From Nitrospiria bacterium (GTDB lineage Bacteria; Nitrospirota; CAKKRA01; 9FT-COMBO-42-15), in assembly GCA_919903585.1 (NCBI GenBank), contig CAKKST010000045.1, positions 1 to 11,122 on the forward strand: DNA of 11,122 bases, in the 5' to 3' direction. Shown here piece after piece: positions 1-6,810 of the stretch; positions within the stretch are counted from its first letter, which is position 1, and the number at the start of each line of letters is the position of its first letter. The translations under genes were made by a program, and so were the position numbers. The notes under the pieces are model-generated. The model saw only the letters and a program-made list of their open reading frames with translations. It was not told where the DNA came from and did no database searches.

Positions 1-55
1 GAGCAACGGATTCCGGATCCGTTGGTTGGAGGTTCAAATCCTCTCAGGCGCGCCA
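1..55 (+). tRNA. tRNA-Arg(CCG), 3' part, cut by window edge
   Basis: Only about the last 55 nt are present; the acceptor 5' strand and most of the D arm lie before the window. The anticodon stem ACGGA/TCCGT closes the 7-nt loop TTCCGGA, giving anticodon CCG (Arg, reads CGG). The T arm GGAGG-TTCAAAT-CCTCT and the acceptor 3' strand CAGGCGC are followed by discriminator G52 and an encoded CCA (53-55). The acceptor strand matches that of the other tRNA-Arg at 373-449. Confidence 0.95.
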
Positions 56-174
56 AGAAAACTAACTGATAACTATTAACATATAACTTTTAACTTTATT
101 AAGGTAGGTAAAAGCTGATATTTAATCCAGTGGTTGGTTCTTGGCATTTGTTATAAGTTATAAGTTGATTTTAT
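56..174. repeat. tRNA spacer type A, copy 1
   Basis: This AT-rich 119-bp spacer separates tRNA-Arg(CCG) from tRNA-His. It is homologous over its length to the spacer after the second tRNA-Arg (450-571). Shared exact blocks are an 18-mer starting AACTAACTGATAAC (60-77), ATTTGTTATAAGTTA (146-160) and TTGATTTTATGG, which runs into the next tRNA (165-176). No ORF is evident. It may hold processing or promoter elements; the function is unknown. Confidence 0.75.
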
Positions 175-251
175 GGTGAGTGTAGCTCAATTGGTAGAGC
201 ACTGGACTGTGGCTCCAGCGGTCGAGGGTTCAATCCCCTTCACTCACCCCA
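175..251 (+). tRNA. tRNA-His(GTG)
   Basis: A full cloverleaf is visible: acceptor GTGAGTG/CACTCAC, D arm with GCTCAATTGGTAGAGC, anticodon stem CTGGA/TCCAG around the loop CTGTGGC (anticodon GTG), and T arm GAGGG-TTCAATC-CCCTT. G175 is the extra -1 guanosine characteristic of tRNA-His, and it faces C248 at position 73. CCA is encoded at 249-251. Confidence 0.97.
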
Positions 252-254
252 AAC

Positions 255-276
255 AAATTTTGCTAAAGCAAAATTT
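255..276 (+). terminator. Hairpin just downstream of tRNA-His
   Basis: AAATTTTGC (255-263) pairs perfectly with GCAAAATTT (268-276) around the loop TAAA, starting 3 nt after the CCA. Its place matches hairpins after tRNA-Lys and tRNA-Leu. It could be a weak terminator or a 3'-end processing stop. The run of T is part of the stem and no long U tract follows, so termination is uncertain. Confidence 0.45.
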
Positions 277-344
277 CACTAGTAACTGATAACTTATAAC
301 AGTCAACAAATAAGGTTAATAGTTATTAATTAAAAGTTATAAGT

Positions 345-369
345 ATAAAAATTGCAGGGCAATTTTTAT
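345..369 (+). repeat. TATAAAAATTGC hairpin, copy 1 (before tRNA-Arg)
   Basis: ATAAAAATTGC (345-355) and GCAATTTTTAT (359-369) form a perfect 11-bp stem with loop AGG, ending 3 nt before the tRNA. Near-identical copies precede tRNA-Leu (866-890) and tig (1052-1076). The leading TATAAA could alternatively serve as a -10 element. Confidence 0.7.
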
Positions 370-372
370 CTT

Positions 373-449
373 GCGCCTGTAGCTCAGTAGGATAGAGCAA
401 CAGCCTTCTAAGCTGTGGGCCGGGGGTTCAATTCCCTCCAGGCGCACCA
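373..449 (+). tRNA. tRNA-Arg(TCT)
   Basis: The acceptor GCGCCTG/CAGGCGC, the D arm beginning GCTCAG, the anticodon stem ACAGC/GCTGT around CTTCTAA (anticodon TCT, reads AGA) and the T arm GGGGG-TTCAATT-CCCTC are all present. The discriminator is A446 and CCA is encoded at 447-449. The acceptor stem is the same as in the tRNA-Arg at the window start, apart from the discriminator. Confidence 0.97.
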
Positions 450-571
450 AGCAAAACTAACTGATAACTATTGACATATAACCTTTAACTTTTTAAGGTG
501 TTATAAGTTTGGTTGTTAATTTAGTGGTATTTGTTATAAGTTACATGTTATAAGTTAAAAATTGATTTTAT
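450..571. repeat. tRNA spacer type A, copy 2
   Basis: This 122-bp AT-rich spacer between tRNA-Arg(TCT) and tRNA-Lys is homologous to the spacer at 56-174. Shared blocks are at 455-472, 529-543 (ATTTGTTATAAGTTA) and 562-573. It has a small extra stretch around 544-561, where TTATAAGTT-type words repeat. No gene is visible. Confidence 0.75.
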
Positions 572-647
<76 letters not shown>

Positions 648-648
648 A

Positions 649-669
649 AAATCCGCCTTAGGCGGATTT
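649..669 (+). terminator. Hairpin just downstream of tRNA-Lys
   Basis: AAATCCGCC (649-657) pairs perfectly with GGCGGATTT (661-669) around the 3-nt loop TTA, beginning 2 nt after the CCA. The GC-rich core with an A/T base resembles an intrinsic terminator, but the U tract is only about three residues beyond the core. It may stop transcription or act as a tRNA 3'-processing boundary. Confidence 0.55.
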
Positions 670-729
670 ACTGATAACTGTTAGGAGTTATTAATGCAAA
701 CGTATTAATTGCATTAATTTATGTTAAAT

Positions 730-810
730 AAATCTCCCCTAACCCCTCTTTTCCAAAGAGGGGGATAAAGGAATTTCCCCCTTTGAAAAAGGGGGATTAA
801 GGGGGATTTT
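730..810. repeat. 81-bp inverted repeat of C/G runs
   Basis: The left arm (730-765, beginning AAATCTCCCCTAACCCC) and the right arm (776-810, ending GGGGGATTTT) are imperfect reverse complements about 35 nt long, separated by about 10 nt. Each arm is itself a small hairpin with a C run facing a G run (for example CCCCCTTTGAAAAAGGGGG). It carries no ORF. C-run/G-run units of this kind occur as dispersed intergenic repeats in many bacterial genomes (recollection, not searched). It lies inside the unusually long Lys-Leu spacer (648-892). Confidence 0.7.
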
Positions 811-865
811 AAAATTAATTAACACTACTTTATCATGTAAAGGGATTTAATGCGTTTGATATAGT

Positions 866-890
866 ATAAAAATTGCGGAGCAATTTTTAT
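866..890 (+). repeat. TATAAAAATTGC hairpin, copy 2 (before tRNA-Leu)
   Basis: ATAAAAATTGC (866-876) pairs perfectly with GCAATTTTTAT (880-890) around loop GGA, ending 2 nt before tRNA-Leu. The stem is identical to the copy at 345-369; only the three loop bases differ. Confidence 0.7.
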
Positions 891-892
891 CC

Positions 893-975
893 GCGAGAGT
901 GGCGGAACTGGCAGACGCGCTAGACTTAGGATCTAGTGGGCAACCGTGGGGGTTCAACTCCCCCCTCTCGCACCA
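893..975 (+). tRNA. tRNA-Leu(TAG)
   Basis: This is a class II tRNA of 83 nt. The acceptor is GCGAGAG/CTCTCGC, the anticodon stem CTAGA/TCTAG encloses CTTAGGA (anticodon TAG), and a long variable arm (TGGGCAACCGT region) precedes the T arm GGGGG-TTCAACT-CCCCC. The discriminator is A972 and CCA is encoded at 973-975. Confidence 0.97.
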
Positions 976-976
976 G

Positions 977-997
977 AAACCAGCCCAAGGCTGGTTT
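977..997 (+). terminator. Hairpin just downstream of tRNA-Leu
   Basis: AAACCAGCC (977-985) pairs perfectly with GGCTGGTTT (989-997) around loop CAA, one nt after the CCA. It is the third hairpin of this design (AAA-GC core-TTT, 3-4 nt loop) placed directly after a tRNA in the cluster. It probably ends or bounds the tRNA transcript; the U tract is short. Confidence 0.55.
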
Positions 998-1051
998 ACT
1001 TATAACTGATAACTCCTAACAGTTAACAGTTATAGGTTAAAAGTTTTTAGT

Positions 1052-1076
1052 ATAAAAATTGCAAAGCAACTTTTAT
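1052..1076 (+). repeat. TATAAAAATTGC hairpin, copy 3 (before tig)
   Basis: ATAAAAATTGC (1052-1062) faces GCAACTTTTAT (1066-1076) around loop AAA with one A·C mismatch. It ends 15 nt before the tig start codon, just upstream of the GAGGT ribosome binding site (1081-1085). Here the conserved element precedes a protein gene rather than a tRNA. Confidence 0.65.
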
Positions 1077-1091
1077 CTGTGAGGTTAAATA

Positions 1092-2381
1092 ATGAAGGTA
1101 GATATTCAGGAGACAAGTTCAACGCAAAGGGTGCTGAAGATAGAGGTGCCCGCTGAAGAGATCGCAAAGGAATATCAGAGGGCTGCCTCAGATATTAACA
1201 AAAGGGTAAGGATACCGGGCTTCAGGCCAGGCAAGGCCCCTCTGGGTGTAATTGAAAAACAGTACAAGGAAAATATAGAAGAGGATATTCTGCAAAAACT
1301 GATCCCAGCTTATTATACGAGGGCGATTAAGGATGCAAATATCACCCCCCTTCAGATGCCTTTTATTCAGGATGTTAATCTAAGCAAGGGGGCCCCGTTA
1401 ATATTTACAGTAGAGGTAGAGATAAGGCCGCAGTTTGAATTAATCCCCTATGAAGAAATTGAGCTTGCCAAAAAAGACTCGGATATAACAGAAGAAGATA
1501 TAAATGCTGTTATTGAACGGTTAAGGGATCGCCTTTCAATCCTTGAAAATCATGAGGATGAACATTCTATTGTAAATGGAGACTATGTTGTCATAGATTC
1601 AGATGTGTTTATAGATGGCGCGCCCTTTGAAAAGGGTAGGATAGACAAGCATCTCCTTGAGGTTGGCTCAAAGACCTTTTTAGAAGGTTTTGAGGACAAG
1701 CTTATCGGCCATAAAAAGGGCGATACTGTAGAGATAAGCATAAGATATGCTGACACTGACCAGAGAAAGGAATTTGCCGGGAAAGAGGTCCTGTTCAGGA
1801 CAAATATTAAAGAGGTAAAAAAGAAGATATTGCCGGACCCTGATGATGAGTTTGCAAAGGATGTTGGCGGTTTTGCCAATCTTGAAGAACTTAAGAAAAG
1901 GGTAGCAGAAGACCTGAAGCTGCAAAAAGAGGCCCTGAACAGGGAATATTACAGGAATGAGGTATTAAAAAAATTACTTGCAGGAACAACATTGGACATC
2001 CCGCCGTCACTGGTTGAAAGGGAGATTCATCATATGATTCATAATGCTAAACAGGGAGGGATGATACAGTCGCCCGGCAAGGAAATGACAAAGGAAGAAG
2101 AGGAAGGTTTAAAAAAGGAATGCGGGCCTATTGCCAAAGACAGGGTAAAGGGTTTTCTGATCCTTGATACAATCGCAGAAAAGGAAAACATTGAGGTCAC
2201 CAGTGAAGAGGTAGACACAGAGATAAAAAAACTGGCCATCTCCATGAATAAAAATCCAGAAGAACTGAGGATGCATATCATGTCAAATAAAGAGGCAATG
2301 GCCGGCCTAAGATCGCGGCTCAGGGAGGATAAGACACTGGATCTGATAATATCAAAGGCAAAATTTCAGGCGGCTGCCTGA
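1092..2381 (+). CDS. tig: Trigger factor, ribosome-bound chaperone and prolyl isomerase
   Basis: Trigger factor binds ribosomal protein uL23 near the exit tunnel, shields nascent chains in the cytoplasm and catalyses peptidyl-prolyl isomerisation. The 429-residue length is usual for the family. The N-terminal domain carries the ribosome-binding signature GFRPGKAP at residues 43-50. An FKBP-type isomerase domain lies roughly at residues 150-245 (NGDYVVIDSDVFIDG, LEGFEDKLIGHKKGD), and the rest is the helical C-terminal cage that holds substrate. The start is supported by GAGGT at 1081-1085, 6 nt before ATG. It follows the tRNA cluster and precedes clpP and clpX, a conserved order in several Gram-negative phyla that groups nascent-chain folding with protein disposal. 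Nothing is broken or missing. Confidence 0.97.
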   Translation: MKVDIQETSSTQRVLKIEVPAEEIAKEYQRAASDINKRVRIPGFRPGKAPLGVIEKQYKENIEEDILQKLIPAYYTRAIKDANITPLQMPFIQDVNLSKGAPLIFTVEVEIRPQFELIPYEEIELAKKDSDITEEDINAVIERLRDRLSILENHEDEHSIVNGDYVVIDSDVFIDGAPFEKGRIDKHLLEVGSKTFLEGFEDKLIGHKKGDTVEISIRYADTDQRKEFAGKEVLFRTNIKEVKKKILPDPDDEFAKDVGGFANLEELKKRVAEDLKLQKEALNREYYRNEVLKKLLAGTTLDIPPSLVEREIHHMIHNAKQGGMIQSPGKEMTKEEEEGLKKECGPIAKDRVKGFLILDTIAEKENIEVTSEEVDTEIKKLAISMNKNPEELRMHIMSNKEAMAGLRSRLREDKTLDLIISKAKFQAAA

Positions 2382-2385
2382 GCAG

Positions 2386-2415
2386 TGGATTTTTTATAGG
2401 GAATTGTGTTATAAT
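2386..2415 (+). promoter_or_regulatory. Candidate sigma70 promoter for clpP
   Basis: A perfect -10 box TATAAT lies at 2410-2415, with a weak -35 TGGATT at 2386-2391 (18-nt spacing) in the 60-nt tig-clpP gap. It would give clpP a short leader and independent expression. The -35 match is poor, so only the -10 is persuasive. Confidence 0.45.
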
Positions 2416-2441
2416 AATATCAAATGGAGAGGATAACTAAC

Positions 2442-3041
2442 ATGCTTGTACCAATTGTTGTTGAACAGACAAATAGGGGTGAGCGGGCTTATGATATATA
2501 TTCCCGCCTCTTAAAGGAGAGGATAATATTTATCGGCTCAGCCATTGATGATGCAATCGCAAATCTAATTATAGCACAATTGCTGTTTCTTGAGGCAGAC
2601 GACCCTGAGAAGGATATTCATTTATATATAAACAGCCCGGGAGGCTATGTGCAGGCAGGCCTCGCTATATACGACACGATGGAGTACATCAAATCTGATG
2701 TCTCAACTATCTGCATAGGCCAGGCCTCAAGCATGGGCGCCCTGCTTCTTACTGCCGGCGCAAAGGGAAAAAGATACTCCCTGCCTAATGCACGAATCAT
2801 GATCCATCAGCCGATGGGCGGCTTTCAGGGTCAGGCAACTGATATTGAGATCCATGCACGAGAGATATTAAGGATGCGTGAGAATCTGAATAACATACTC
2901 ATAAAGCATACAGGGCAGCCCTACGAAAAGATCCAACTTGACACAGAACGGGATTATTTTCTGTCCGGAGAGCAGGCGATGGAATACGGCCTGATTGACG
3001 AGATATTGTCTCAGAAGGAACAGTTGACAAAACATAAATAA
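2442..3041 (+). CDS. clpP: ATP-dependent Clp protease proteolytic subunit ClpP
   Basis: ClpP forms the barrel-shaped tetradecameric serine peptidase that degrades proteins fed by ClpX or ClpA-type unfoldases in the cytoplasm. Starting at ATG 2442 the protein has 199 residues and begins MLVPIVVEQTNRGERAYDIY, the usual N-terminus. An in-frame ATG at 2424 would add six residues, but it has no ribosome binding site, whereas GGAGAGGA (2426-2433) fits 2442. The catalytic triad is intact: Ser97 in GQASSMGA, His122 in MIHQP and Asp171 in ERDYFLS, the same numbers as in mature E. coli ClpP. The GG of NSPGGYV (residues 64-70) fits the oxyanion region. The long E. coli propeptide is absent. clpX follows after 60 nt. 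Confidence 0.97.
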   Translation: MLVPIVVEQTNRGERAYDIYSRLLKERIIFIGSAIDDAIANLIIAQLLFLEADDPEKDIHLYINSPGGYVQAGLAIYDTMEYIKSDVSTICIGQASSMGALLLTAGAKGKRYSLPNARIMIHQPMGGFQGQATDIEIHAREILRMRENLNNILIKHTGQPYEKIQLDTERDYFLSGEQAMEYGLIDEILSQKEQLTKHK

Positions 3042-3101
3042 TCAAAGATAAGGGCGGCGCCTGTAAAGATACCGCTCAGTATATAAAATCGGAGGATAGG
3101 A

Positions 3102-4349
3102 ATGGCAATACGCGAAAGAGACGGACAGTTATTAAGATGCTCATTCTGCGGCAAGAGCCAGGATGAGGTCAAAAAATTAATAGCCGGCCCGACAATATAT
3201 ATATGTGATGAGTGCATAGATCTGTGCAACGCTATAATTGCAGAGGAATACGAAGAGGAGCGCGCAGAAAGCACCACAAAACTGCCCACGCCTGCTGAGA
3301 TAAAAAAGATACTTGACGGCTATGTAATAGGTCAGGAAAGGGCAAAGAAGGTGCTTGCAGTTGCAATGCACAATCACTATAAAAGGATAAGCATGCATGG
3401 CGACAGCAGCGATGTTGAGCTCCAGAAGGGGAACATCCTTTTAGTGGGACCGACAGGCACAGGCAAAACGCTCCTTGCGCAGACCCTCGCAAAGATCCTT
3501 GATGTCCCATTTACCATTGCAGATGCAACCACCCTTACAGAGGCAGGTTATGTGGGCGAGGATGTGGAGAATATTATACTAAAGCTCCTGCAGGCTGCAA
3601 ACTATGATGTGGAGAGGACTCAGCGCGGCATTGTATACATTGATGAGATAGACAAGATAAGCAGAAAATCCGAGAATCCGTCCATCACAAGGGATGTCTC
3701 AGGCGAGGGCGTACAGCAGGCCCTGTTAAAGATTATAGAAGGCACCATTGCCAGCGTCCCGCCGCAGGGCGGCAGGAAACACCCGCATCAGGAGTTTGTT
3801 CAGGTGGATACCTCAAATATACTTTTTATCTGCGGCGGCGCCTTTGTTGGACTTGATAACATCATTGAAAAAAGGATAGGAAGCAAGTCCATGGGCTTTG
3901 GCGCAGATATAAAGGCAAAACAGGACAAGAGGCTCGGTGAGATCCTATCCTTTGTACAGCCCGAGGACCTGCTTAAATACGGCCTGATACCCGAATTTAT
4001 CGGCAGGCTTCCGGTAGTTACAACACTGGACGACCTTGATGAAAAGTCGCTGGTTCGTATATTGAGCGAGCCAAAGAATGCGCTCACAAAACAATATGAA
4101 AAACTCTTTGCCTTTGAGAAGGTGGGCCTCCGCTTTACAGATGATGCCCTCACTGCAATTGCAAAGAAGGCTATTGCAAAGAAGACAGGGGCAAGGGGGC
4201 TAAGGGCAATACTTGAGGATGTGATGCTTGATCTGATGTATGATGTGCCGTCACAGAGGAATATAAGGGACTGCGTTATTAACGCAGATGTGATTAACAA
4301 GAAAACAGAGCCAATTCTTGTATACGAGAAGGATGCAAAGCTTGCCTAA
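3102..4349 (+). CDS. clpX: ATP-dependent Clp protease ATP-binding subunit ClpX
   Basis: ClpX is the hexameric AAA+ unfoldase that recognises tagged substrates, unfolds them and passes them to ClpP. Its 415 residues match the family. The N-terminal zinc-binding domain has Cys13-X2-Cys16 and Cys35-X2-Cys38. The AAA+ module shows Walker A GPTGTGKT (116-123), pore-loop GYVG (149-152), Walker B IVYIDE (177-182), the RKH loop (225-227), the arginine-finger region PEFIGRLP (297-304) and sensor 2 GARGLR (363-368). The ClpP-docking loop reads MGF (264-266) instead of the common IGF or LGF, a conservative change. The ribosome binding site GGAGGA (3091-3096) lies 5 nt before ATG. The last codons overlap the next gene. 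Confidence 0.98.
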   Translation: MAIRERDGQLLRCSFCGKSQDEVKKLIAGPTIYICDECIDLCNAIIAEEYEEERAESTTKLPTPAEIKKILDGYVIGQERAKKVLAVAMHNHYKRISMHGDSSDVELQKGNILLVGPTGTGKTLLAQTLAKILDVPFTIADATTLTEAGYVGEDVENIILKLLQAANYDVERTQRGIVYIDEIDKISRKSENPSITRDVSGEGVQQALLKIIEGTIASVPPQGGRKHPHQEFVQVDTSNILFICGGAFVGLDNIIEKRIGSKSMGFGADIKAKQDKRLGEILSFVQPEDLLKYGLIPEFIGRLPVVTTLDDLDEKSLVRILSEPKNALTKQYEKLFAFEKVGLRFTDDALTAIAKKAIAKKTGARGLRAILEDVMLDLMYDVPSQRNIRDCVINADVINKKTEPILVYEKDAKLA

Positions 4350-5883
4350 AAGGCATCTATGCCTTTTTTTAGCCTTTTCAGTAATTATATCTTTCCTTAC
4401 ATCCTGCAGTGCAGACTTTATCAGCAAAAAAGATGAGCTCATAGCTGCCTTTGAGAGTAATCCAACAAACCTTGACCCACGGCTTGCTACAGATGCAAAT
4501 TCAGCGAGGGTGATAAGGCTCATCTTCAATTCACTTCTACGCCTTGATGAAAAACTGAATCTCGTCCCTGACCTTGCAGAGAGATGGGAAAACCCCAAGC
4601 CCCTCGTCTATATATTTTATCTGAATAGGGGTGTAAAGTTTCACAATGGGATGGAGCTTACAGCGGATGATGTTAAGTATACCTTTGAAAGCATACTCAA
4701 TCCATCGCTCTCGTCGCCGCATAAAAAGACCTATGAAAGAATAAAGGGGATTGAGGTTATTGATAAGCACACCATCAGATTTATTCTTTCAAAGCCCTCT
4801 GCAACCTTTCTTATGGATATGACCATGGGGATTGTGCCGAAGGATATTGCAGAAAAGGCTCCAGGGGATTTCACCAGCAGGCCTGTTGGCACAGGCCCAT
4901 TTGCATTTCATAAAAGGATTGAGGATGAAAGGATAGAGCTGAGAAGGAATGAGTTTTATTTTGATGGCGCCCCGAGGCTCACGAAGATTATTTTTAAGAT
5001 AATCCCTGATGACACAATACGGCTCTTGGGTTTAAAAAGAGGTGCAATTGATTTTATACAAAATGCCATCCCGCCTGATCTCCTGCCGTCCCTGACAACA
5101 GATAAGAATATTAAGATTGAGACAGGCGAGGGGGTCAATTATTCTTATATAGGCTTTAATCTTACTGACCCAATTTTAAAAGAGCTGCGTGTGAGAAAGG
5201 CCATTGCATACGCAATAGACAGGGATGGCATAATAAACCACCTCCTCGCCGGCATGGCCACAAAGGCAACAGGCGTTCTGCCAGTAACCAACTGGGCATA
5301 TGACGGCAATGTAACAAGATATGACTACAACCCTGATATGGCAAAGAGGCTGCTTGATGAGGCAGGCCTTGCTGACCCTGATGGTGATGGGCCAAGAGAG
5401 CGGTTCAGGCTTGTTTATAAGACAACAAACAATGACTTAAGAAAGATGATTGGAGAGGTATTGCAGAGAAACCTGAAAGAGATCGGGATCGGCATTGATA
5501 TAAAGACATATGAGTGGGGGACATTTTACAGCGATATCAAAAAAGGGGATTTTCAGCTTTACTCTTTAAGCTGGATCGGTATTGTTGACCCGGATATCTA
5601 TTACAATATCTTCCATTCGGACATGATGCCACCAAATGGCAATAACAGAAACAGATACAAAAATTCCGAGATTGACCAGCTTGTTGAAGATGGTCAGAGA
5701 ACAACCCCGCAGGAAAAGAGAAAGAGGATATACAGCAGGGTTCAGAGGATTGTTGCAGAGGAGCTCCCCTATATCAGCCTCTGGTATCCCATGAATATAG
5801 TAGCCATGGGGAAGGGGGTAAAGGGTTTTGCCCTTTACCCTGATGGCAATCTGATATCATTTAAGGATATGTATAAGGAATAA
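4342..5883 (+). CDS. Dpp/Opp-type ABC transporter substrate-binding lipoprotein
   Basis: This is a family 5 extracellular solute-binding protein (SBP_bac_5) that captures peptides or related solutes for an ABC importer. From TTG 4342 it has 513 residues: basic MPKRH, a hydrophobic stretch, and lipobox LTSC with acylated Cys22, so a membrane-anchored lipoprotein is expected. Family hallmarks include SARVIRLIFNSLLR, PDLAERW, VKFHNGMELTADDVKYTFE and RKAIAYAIDRDGI; DPDGDG near residue 350 is common in the family. I chose TTG 4342 because AGAAGGA (4327-4333) lies 8 nt upstream. ATG 4333 has no spaced ribosome site, and TTG 4318 is a further option. The start overlaps clpX by 8 nt, suggesting translational coupling. 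The permeases follow. The substrate cannot be told; peptide versus nickel or other ligands remains open. Confidence 0.93.
   Translation: MPKRHLCLFLAFSVIISFLTSCSADFISKKDELIAAFESNPTNLDPRLATDANSARVIRLIFNSLLRLDEKLNLVPDLAERWENPKPLVYIFYLNRGVKFHNGMELTADDVKYTFESILNPSLSSPHKKTYERIKGIEVIDKHTIRFILSKPSATFLMDMTMGIVPKDIAEKAPGDFTSRPVGTGPFAFHKRIEDERIELRRNEFYFDGAPRLTKIIFKIIPDDTIRLLGLKRGAIDFIQNAIPPDLLPSLTTDKNIKIETGEGVNYSYIGFNLTDPILKELRVRKAIAYAIDRDGIINHLLAGMATKATGVLPVTNWAYDGNVTRYDYNPDMAKRLLDEAGLADPDGDGPRERFRLVYKTTNNDLRKMIGEVLQRNLKEIGIGIDIKTYEWGTFYSDIKKGDFQLYSLSWIGIVDPDIYYNIFHSDMMPPNGNNRNRYKNSEIDQLVEDGQRTTPQEKRKRIYSRVQRIVAEELPYISLWYPMNIVAMGKGVKGFALYPDGNLISFKDMYKE
4348..4370 (+). terminator. Intrinsic terminator after clpX, inside next ORF
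   Basis: AAAAGGCA (4348-4355) pairs perfectly with TGCCTTTT (4360-4367) around loop TCTA, and a T7 run spans 4364-4370. It begins at the clpX stop codon, as expected for a clpX terminator. It also falls within signal-peptide codons 3-10 of the overlapping lipoprotein gene, so it could act as an attenuator for the transporter genes. The stem has only four G-C/A-T core pairs beyond the A-U flank, so read-through is likely. Confidence 0.6.
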
Positions 5884-5886
5884 ACC

Positions 5887-6810
5887 TTGGGCAGATATAT
5901 TCTAAAAAGACTGATTCTCTTCTTTCCTGTTATATTCGGTGTAGTAACGCTGGTATTCTTTTTGATACATCTTATGCCGGGCGACCCTGTGGAGGTCATG
6001 CTCGGCGAGACCGCCTTGTCCTCTGAAAAAGAGGACTTAAGAAAAAGCCTTGGTCTTGATAAGGGCATTGGCGAGCAGTATCTGATATTTCTTAAAAATG
6101 CCAGAAAGGGCGACTTAGGCAAGTCTGTTCACACAAAAAGGCCTGTGTTAGAGACAGTGATTGAAAGATATCCTGCGACACTTGAGCTTACAATCGCTGC
6201 GCTTATTATTGCAATTCTCATCTCAATTCCTGCTGGCATCATATCTGCTGTTAAAAAGGACTCGTTTGTTGACAGGGGTTTCATGCTTTTTGCACTCCTC
6301 GGTGTCTCAATCCCGAACTTCTGGCTCGGGCCTCTTTTGATTATCCTGTTTTCAATACAGCTCGGCTGGCTGCCTGTTGCGGGCAGGGAAAGCATCTATC
6401 ACCTCATACTCCCTGCTATAACACTCGGGATGGGGATGTCTGCAATACTCTCGCGCATGACAAGGGCAAGCATGCTTGAGGTATTGAATAAAGAATATAT
6501 TATTACAGCAAGGGCAAAGGGCTTAAGCAGCGCTGTTGTAATTATGAAGCATGCCTTTAGAAATGCCCTGATACCTGTGGTAACTGTAATCGGTCTTCAA
6601 TTTGGCGCACTCTTGGCAGGGGCGGTAATTACTGAAACAATCTTTTCATGGCCGGGTATTGGAAGACTTATGATACAGGGGATATACACACGCGACTATC
6701 CGATTGTGCAGGGATGTATATTAATCATTGCCCTGAGTTATGTGCTTATAAACCTCATTACAGATATTCTGTATTCCTATATTGATCCGAGGATAAAATA
6801 TGAGAAATAG
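5887..6810 (+). CDS. Dpp/Opp-type ABC transporter permease (DppB-like)
   Basis: This is an inner-membrane permease subunit of the peptide/nickel importer family (BPD_transp_1). The 307 residues begin MGRYILKRLILFFPVIFG, the typical DppB N-terminus, then PGDP at 31-34 and about six membrane segments (near 9-28, 97-120, 132-157, 171-190, 228-250 and 275-297). The cytoplasmic EAA-type loop that docks the ATPase lies at 203-230 (EYIITARAKGLSS followed by NALIP). The start is TTG, three nt after the binding-protein stop, with AAGGA (5875-5879) 7 nt upstream. The end overlaps the second permease by 11 nt. The DppB versus OppB versus nickel-type assignment cannot be settled from sequence alone, so no symbol is given. 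Confidence 0.94.
   Translation: MGRYILKRLILFFPVIFGVVTLVFFLIHLMPGDPVEVMLGETALSSEKEDLRKSLGLDKGIGEQYLIFLKNARKGDLGKSVHTKRPVLETVIERYPATLELTIAALIIAILISIPAGIISAVKKDSFVDRGFMLFALLGVSIPNFWLGPLLIILFSIQLGWLPVAGRESIYHLILPAITLGMGMSAILSRMTRASMLEVLNKEYIITARAKGLSSAVVIMKHAFRNALIPVVTVIGLQFGALLAGAVITETIFSWPGIGRLMIQGIYTRDYPIVQGCILIIALSYVLINLITDILYSYIDPRIKYEK

Noticed and set aside
2424..2441. Upstream ATG for clpP adding MERITN
   Set aside because: It has no ribosome binding site, and the added codons are themselves the GGAGAGGA site for ATG 2442.
1583..4300. Several open frames on the minus strand across tig, clpP and clpX, up to 166 residues
   Set aside because: They lie opposite strongly conserved genes, show no recognisable family or ribosome site, and have the composition of antisense shadows.
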